A DNA stretch of 64,000 nucleotides from Paracidovorax sp031843945 (GTDB lineage: Bacteria; Pseudomonadota; Gammaproteobacteria; Burkholderiales; Burkholderiaceae_C): assembly GCF_031843945.1 (NCBI RefSeq), contig NZ_JAVTJJ010000003.1:186001-250000 (forward strand), given 5' to 3'. The notes beneath the pieces are model-generated. The model had not been told where the DNA came from. It saw nothing but the letters and a program-made list of their open reading frames with translations, and searched no databases. Position 1 is the first letter of the stretch. Each line of letters opens with the position of its first letter. Below are positions 60,385-64,000 of this stretch, piece by piece. The translations under genes were made by a program, and so were the position numbers.

Positions 60385-61553
60385 TTCATCGTGCAGGAGG
60401 CCACGAAGGCGTCTGCCTGGTTTTCCAGCGTGGTGCCCAGCAGCCGGTTGGTGATGCGGCCCTGGCTGTCTTTCTCGACCACCCGCATGTAGATGTTCTG
60501 GATGGGGTATTGGTTGGTGTTGAACTTGAAGGCGCCTCTGACTGACTGGAAGTCGGCTGCCTTCAAGCCCTTGAGGAACAGTTCGCGATCTTCGATTTTG
60601 CCGCCGGCCGTCTTCACCGCGCCGTCGATCAGCAAGGCGGTGTCGTAGCCCTGCGAGGCGTACATGCTGGGCGCGCGGCCATAGGTTTTCTGGAAGTCCT
60701 CGACGAATTTCTTGTTGACCGGACCGGGCAGGTCGGGGGACCACTGCGAGCCGTTGTAAGTGCCCAGCAGCGCAGGGCCGACAGCCCTGAAGGTGTCTTC
60801 ATCGGCTGAAAACCCCGGGGCCAGCAGCGCCATTTGCTTGCCCAGGCCGGCGGTACCGAATTGCTTGATGAAGTTGACGCCCGTGCCGCCCGGCAGGAAG
60901 AAGAAGACCGCATCAGGCTTGCCGGCACGCAAGGTGGCGAGTTCGGACGAAAAGTCGAGCTGGCCGACCTTGGAGTAGAGCTCCTGGGAAACTTCGCCCT
61001 TGAATAGTCGTTTGAAGCCGGTCAGGGATTCACGGCCGCCGGGGTAATTCGGCGCGATCAGTGCCACGCGGTTGAATTTCTTTTCGTTGGCAAATTTGCC
61101 CATGGCCACTGGAATATCTTCGTTCTGCCACGCGGTCGCGAAGAAGTTCTTGTGGCATTTCGCGCCCGCATAGTCCGCCGGGCCGGTATTGGGGCTCAGG
61201 TAGACCGTGCCGCTGTTGAGAATCATCGGCAGCACCGGCAGCAGCACGTTCGAGAATGCGATGCCCGTCACGATGTCCACCTTGTCGCTCTTGATCATGC
61301 GGTCCAGGGCCTGCCGGGCGATGTCCGGGCTCTGCTGGTCGTCCACCAGTTTCAGCGTGACCGGCAAACCGCCCAGCTTGTCCCCGCTGTGCTTGATGCC
61401 CAGGGCGAAACCGTCACGCAGCTCCTCGCCGATCACCGCGCCAGGCCCCGAGAGGGTGGTGACGAAGCCGATCTTCAGGGGCTCGCTGGCGTGGGCGGTG
61501 GCGGCCAGCGCAAGGGCAGAAATCGCAAGGCAGGCCAGTCGGGGTTTTTTCAT
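60381..61553 (-). CDS. Branched-chain-amino-acid-type ABC substrate-binding protein
   Basis: A 390-aa periplasmic binding protein of the Leu/Ile/Val (LivK) family with signal peptide MKKPRLACLAISALALAATA cleaved after AHAS. It then has LKIGFVTTLSGPGAVIGEEL and LKLVDDQQSPDIARQALDRM. Members of this family near dioxygenases commonly bind aromatic acids. No permease or ATPase genes are in view. It is coupled to the reductase gene by a 4-nt overlap. Confidence 0.93.
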   Translation of the reverse strand: MKKPRLACLAISALALAATAHASEPLKIGFVTTLSGPGAVIGEELRDGFALGIKHSGDKLGGLPVTLKLVDDQQSPDIARQALDRMIKSDKVDIVTGIAFSNVLLPVLPMILNSGTVYLSPNTGPADYAGAKCHKNFFATAWQNEDIPVAMGKFANEKKFNRVALIAPNYPGGRESLTGFKRLFKGEVSQELYSKVGQLDFSSELATLRAGKPDAVFFFLPGGTGVNFIKQFGTAGLGKQMALLAPGFSADEDTFRAVGPALLGTYNGSQWSPDLPGPVNKKFVEDFQKTYGRAPSMYASQGYDTALLIDGAVKTAGGKIEDRELFLKGLKAADFQSVRGAFKFNTNQYPIQNIYMRVVEKDSQGRITNRLLGTTLENQADAFVASCTMK

Positions 61554-61769
61554 GGGGCGGTCCAGGCAGTGGAAGGAAGGACGAGGTGGTGCATAAAGTC
61601 TGGTGGCCGCAGTGGGCGGACGCTATCCGCAAATCGCACCGGACTCGTCCGATTTCAGAGGCTCCCCCTTCGCTGCCGATACCGGACGAAGCTTTGCGGA
61701 TGTTGGCTATTGCCGCTGCTCCAAGCTGCCCACACTGGGTGCACTAGATCACTCAGCAGAGGTTTGGAC
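61554..61769. promoter_or_regulatory. Divergent promoter region with inverted repeats
   Basis: It contains ATCCGCAAA (61625-61633) and its exact complement TTTGCGGAT (61693-61701), and the palindrome CGGACTCGTCCG (61640-61651) with a further CGGAC half-site at 61683. These suggest an operator shared by the two aromatic operons. No regulator gene for them lies within the window. Confidence 0.55.
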
Positions 61770-63140
61770 ATGATCAGCAAGGAAGAAATAGACAGTCTTG
61801 TGCGGCCCGACAGCGTGCATAAACGCGTCTATACCGACCCCGAGATATTTGCCCTGGAGATGGAGCGTATCTACGGGCAGGCCTGGATCTACGTCGGCCA
61901 TGAGAGCCAGGTGCCCCAGACCGGGGACTACCACACCACACGCCTGGGCGATCAGGACGTGGTGATGGTGCGGGCCGCCGACGGCGGTGTGAAAGTGCTC
62001 TACAACCGCTGCCCGCACAAAGGCGCCAAGCTGGTGGCGGAAGGCGACGGCTGTGCCGGCAAGTTCTTTCGCTGCCCCTACCACGCGTGGACTTTCAAGC
62101 TCGACGGCTCGCATTTTTCGGCGCCCCTGCGCACGGCCTTCGAGGGCACCGAGTACGACCCCGCCAATCCGCAGTTTTCGATGATGCCGCTGGCCCGCGT
62201 CGATAGCTATCGGGGTTTTGTCTTCGCCAGCCAAAGCCCTACCGGCATCGATCTCACAGCTTTCCTCGGTGGCGTGGCATCGTCCATCGACAACCTGTGC
62301 GATCGATCGCCCGTGGGCGAGGTCGAGGTGGCGGGCGGCGTGTTCCGCGTCGAGCAGCCGTCGAACTGGAAGGTGTTCTACGAAAACCTGCACGACACGA
62401 TGCATGCGCGGGTGACGCACGAATCTTCCTTCGTGGCGGCGCGAGAAGAGGCCGAGGCCATCGGCGAGATGCCTTTCGAGCTGCTCATCCAGGACGGCAA
62501 TGGCGAGCCCTATGCCTTCTGGGAAAAGCTCGAGCTGCGCGCCTACCGTTACGGGCACGGCTACATGGAGGGCATCTTCGACGCCCGCGCTGCCACCCGC
62601 GACCCGGTCGCACGTGCGCATTTCGCTTGCCTTGCAGAGGCGCGCGGCGAAGCGCAGGCGCAGGCGGTGCTGGGCATGAGCCGCCACAACACCGTGCTGT
62701 ACGGCAGTGGTTCGCCGCACAACGTGTTTCAGCAGTTCCGGGTGATACGACCGCTGGCCGTGGACCGCACGCTGGTGGAGATCCAGCTGTTTCGCTGCAA
62801 GGGCGCGCCGCGCGAGGTGTGGGATCGCGCGCTGACTTACGCCAACGTGGTCAATTCGCCTTCGTCCAACGTGATGCCTGACGACGTGGAGGTCTACCGC
62901 CGCTGCCAGGAGGGCAACAACACCCGGGGTGGCGACTGGGTCAGCCTGCACCGCTACCTGGGCACTGACACCGTGCTGCCCGACGGCGCGGTGTCCACCA
63001 ATGGCACCAGCGAGCTGCCCATGCGCAACCAGTTCGCCGCCTGGCGCGAGTACATGGTGGTGGAGGGGTCGCCGAAGGTGATACCGATCCACCGCGAAGG
63101 CGCTGCCTCGGCATCGTCGGAGTGTTCCCATGCTGCTTGA
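61770..63140 (+). CDS. Aromatic ring-hydroxylating dioxygenase alpha subunit
   Basis: The 456-aa Rieske oxygenase large subunit. The Rieske 2Fe-2S motif is CPHKGAKL...FRCPYHAW near residues 81-106. The catalytic iron site is in ENLHDTMHARVTH near 205-218 (D-x2-H-x4-H). It resembles the benzoate/anthranilate/salicylate branch in length and beta-subunit pairing, but the substrate cannot be named from sequence alone. AGAGG lies 7 nt upstream of ATG 61770. Confidence 0.94.
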   Translation: MISKEEIDSLVRPDSVHKRVYTDPEIFALEMERIYGQAWIYVGHESQVPQTGDYHTTRLGDQDVVMVRAADGGVKVLYNRCPHKGAKLVAEGDGCAGKFFRCPYHAWTFKLDGSHFSAPLRTAFEGTEYDPANPQFSMMPLARVDSYRGFVFASQSPTGIDLTAFLGGVASSIDNLCDRSPVGEVEVAGGVFRVEQPSNWKVFYENLHDTMHARVTHESSFVAAREEAEAIGEMPFELLIQDGNGEPYAFWEKLELRAYRYGHGYMEGIFDARAATRDPVARAHFACLAEARGEAQAQAVLGMSRHNTVLYGSGSPHNVFQQFRVIRPLAVDRTLVEIQLFRCKGAPREVWDRALTYANVVNSPSSNVMPDDVEVYRRCQEGNNTRGGDWVSLHRYLGTDTVLPDGAVSTNGTSELPMRNQFAAWREYMVVEGSPKVIPIHREGAASASSECSHAA

Positions 63141-63663
63141 CCATCGTATCGACCTGGCGCTGGCGCCCACCGAACCCTGCGACCTGGATCTGGCCGCCCT
63201 GCGCGGCGTGGAGCAGGCGCTGTTCCACGAAGCACGCTTGCTGGACGAGCGCCGCTTTCACGAATGGCTGGCCCTGTGGACCGACGAGGGCCGCTACTGG
63301 GTGCCGCGCCACCACGACCAGGTGGATCCCTTCGAGCAAATTTCATTGTTCTGGGAAGACCGCATGCTGCGCGAGACCCGTGTGAGACGGTTGCTGAACG
63401 CGCGCAACTGGTCGCAGCAACCTGTGACCCGCAGCAGCCGGCTGGTGGGCAACATCCAGGTCGAGGGTTTCGACGCCGCCGGCCATCTCATCGTGCGATC
63501 CAACCTGCAATACACCGAATACCGGCTGCAGCAGCGGCAACTGGCCGGCCAGGTGTTCCACAAGCTGGCGCCGGCAGGCGGCGGTGGCTGGAAGCTGCAG
63601 CTCAAAAGGGTGAACCTGGTGAGCTGCGACAGTGTGTTCGCCAGCCTGGAGGTATTTATTTGA
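63130..63663 (+). CDS. Aromatic ring-hydroxylating dioxygenase beta subunit
   Basis: A 177-aa structural subunit with the SnoaL-like cone fold: EQALFHEARLLDERRFHEWL, TDEGRYWVPRHHDQ and the C-terminal KLQLKRVNLVSCDSVFASLE. Its ATG lies 11 nt inside the end of the alpha gene, so the two are translated together. Confidence 0.94.
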   Translation: MLLDHRIDLALAPTEPCDLDLAALRGVEQALFHEARLLDERRFHEWLALWTDEGRYWVPRHHDQVDPFEQISLFWEDRMLRETRVRRLLNARNWSQQPVTRSSRLVGNIQVEGFDAAGHLIVRSNLQYTEYRLQQRQLAGQVFHKLAPAGGGGWKLQLKRVNLVSCDSVFASLEVFI

Positions 63664-64000
63664 CGACCACCTCCGCCTCTTCCACCGCCTTGCTGGCCCT
63701 GCACTACCAGAACGACGTGGTGCACCCCGAGGGCCGCATCCGCGTCGGGCTGGGCGAGGACGACGCTGCCCGCGCGGCTGTCACCCAGGCGGCTGCGCGG
63801 CTGCTGGCCGGTGCCCGGCACCAGGGCTGGACCATCGTGCATGTGCGCATCGCCTTCCGGCCCGACTATGCCGACTGCCCGCGCAATACGCCCATCTTCC
63901 GCCAGGCCATCGCGCTGGGCGCAGCGCGTGATGGCGACTGGGGCAGCGAGTTCTTCGAGCTGCTGGCACCGCAGCCGGGCGCGGACGAATTCGTGGTTAC
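63660..64000 (+). CDS. Isochorismatase-like cysteine hydrolase, C-terminus cut by window edge
   Basis: The first 113 residues of an isochorismatase-fold hydrolase, running out of the window. The start is TTG 63660, overlapping the beta-subunit stop as TTGA. The opening strand reads ALLALHYQNDVVHPEGRIRV, where most family members have Asp at the position of the His (consensus IDMQNDF). The catalytic Lys and Cys lie beyond or near the edge. Its place in the operon suggests action on an amide or enol-ether product of the dioxygenase step. Confidence 0.8.
   Translation, partial: MTTTSASSTALLALHYQNDVVHPEGRIRVGLGEDDAARAAVTQAAARLLAGARHQGWTIVHVRIAFRPDYADCPRNTPIFRQAIALGAARDGDWGSEFFELLAPQPGADEFVV

Noticed and set aside
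1..64000. CRISPR arrays, insertion sequences, prophage genes and parS sites
   Set aside because: I looked for regularly spaced repeats, transposase or integrase motifs and the CACGTG-centred parS palindrome, and found none; the multi-copy repeats here are dispersed palindromes.

Overview
The window is GC-rich bacterial DNA with dense coding. Gene content and protein character point to a Betaproteobacterium of the order Burkholderiales, most likely Comamonadaceae (Acidovorax/Comamonas-like). The evidence is an rpmH-rnpA-yidD-yidC / dnaA-dnaN-gyrB neighbourhood, orphan tripartite tricarboxylate (Bug-type) binding proteins, a protocatechuate 4,5-cleavage operon like the Comamonas pmd operon, and ten copies of a dispersed intergenic palindrome (core AGCGCTT...AAGCGCT with a flanking AGCTAT). 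No rRNA, tRNA, CRISPR array, insertion sequence or prophage was seen.

Layout: 1-4310 (minus strand) holds a truncated peptide-binding protein and the yidC-yidD-rnpA-rpmH operon. 4632-10103 (plus) is dnaA-dnaN-gyrB. 10228-17790 (minus) is a type I restriction-modification operon (hsdR-hsdM-hsdS) with an AlbA_2/RecG-like ATPase gene coupled to its end. 17896-26490 mixes small stress-type proteins, OsmC, a YkgJ-type cysteine protein, DinG helicase, PhnA/YjdM and a DnaQ-like exonuclease. 26851-33065 holds a WG-repeat membrane protein, leuA with a probable leucine-codon leader peptide, an NlpC/P60 lipoprotein and a DAHP synthase. 33255-38132 is a very large PAS/GAF/GGDEF/EAL protein. 38133-39156 is a gene-free kilobase with two tandem DnaA-box/DnaA-trio modules. 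39157-49826 holds PagL, a Spy-like protein, RdgC, a DUF6152 pair, a TonB-dependent haem-type receptor, an EF-hand lipoprotein, a fused SpmA-SpmB protein and a divergent MFS/AraC pair.

49964-59196 is a LysR regulator diverging from the operon for protocatechuate 4,5-cleavage (ligJ, ligK, two Bug-type binding proteins, ligI, ligA, ligB, ligC). LigAB opens the ring, LigC oxidises the semialdehyde, LigI opens the pyrone lactone, LigJ hydrates and LigK cleaves to pyruvate and oxaloacetate. 59383-64000 is a second aromatic locus: a branched-chain-type binding protein and a phthalate-dioxygenase-type reductase (minus) diverge from Rieske dioxygenase alpha and beta subunits and a truncated isochorismatase-like hydrolase (plus). 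It may feed the ring-cleavage operon.

The most notable signals are the duplicated, spacing-conserved DnaA modules at 38.27-39.06 kb, the rare-codon leucine leader upstream of leuA, and two different dispersed repeats that have become coding sequence inside the hsd operon.
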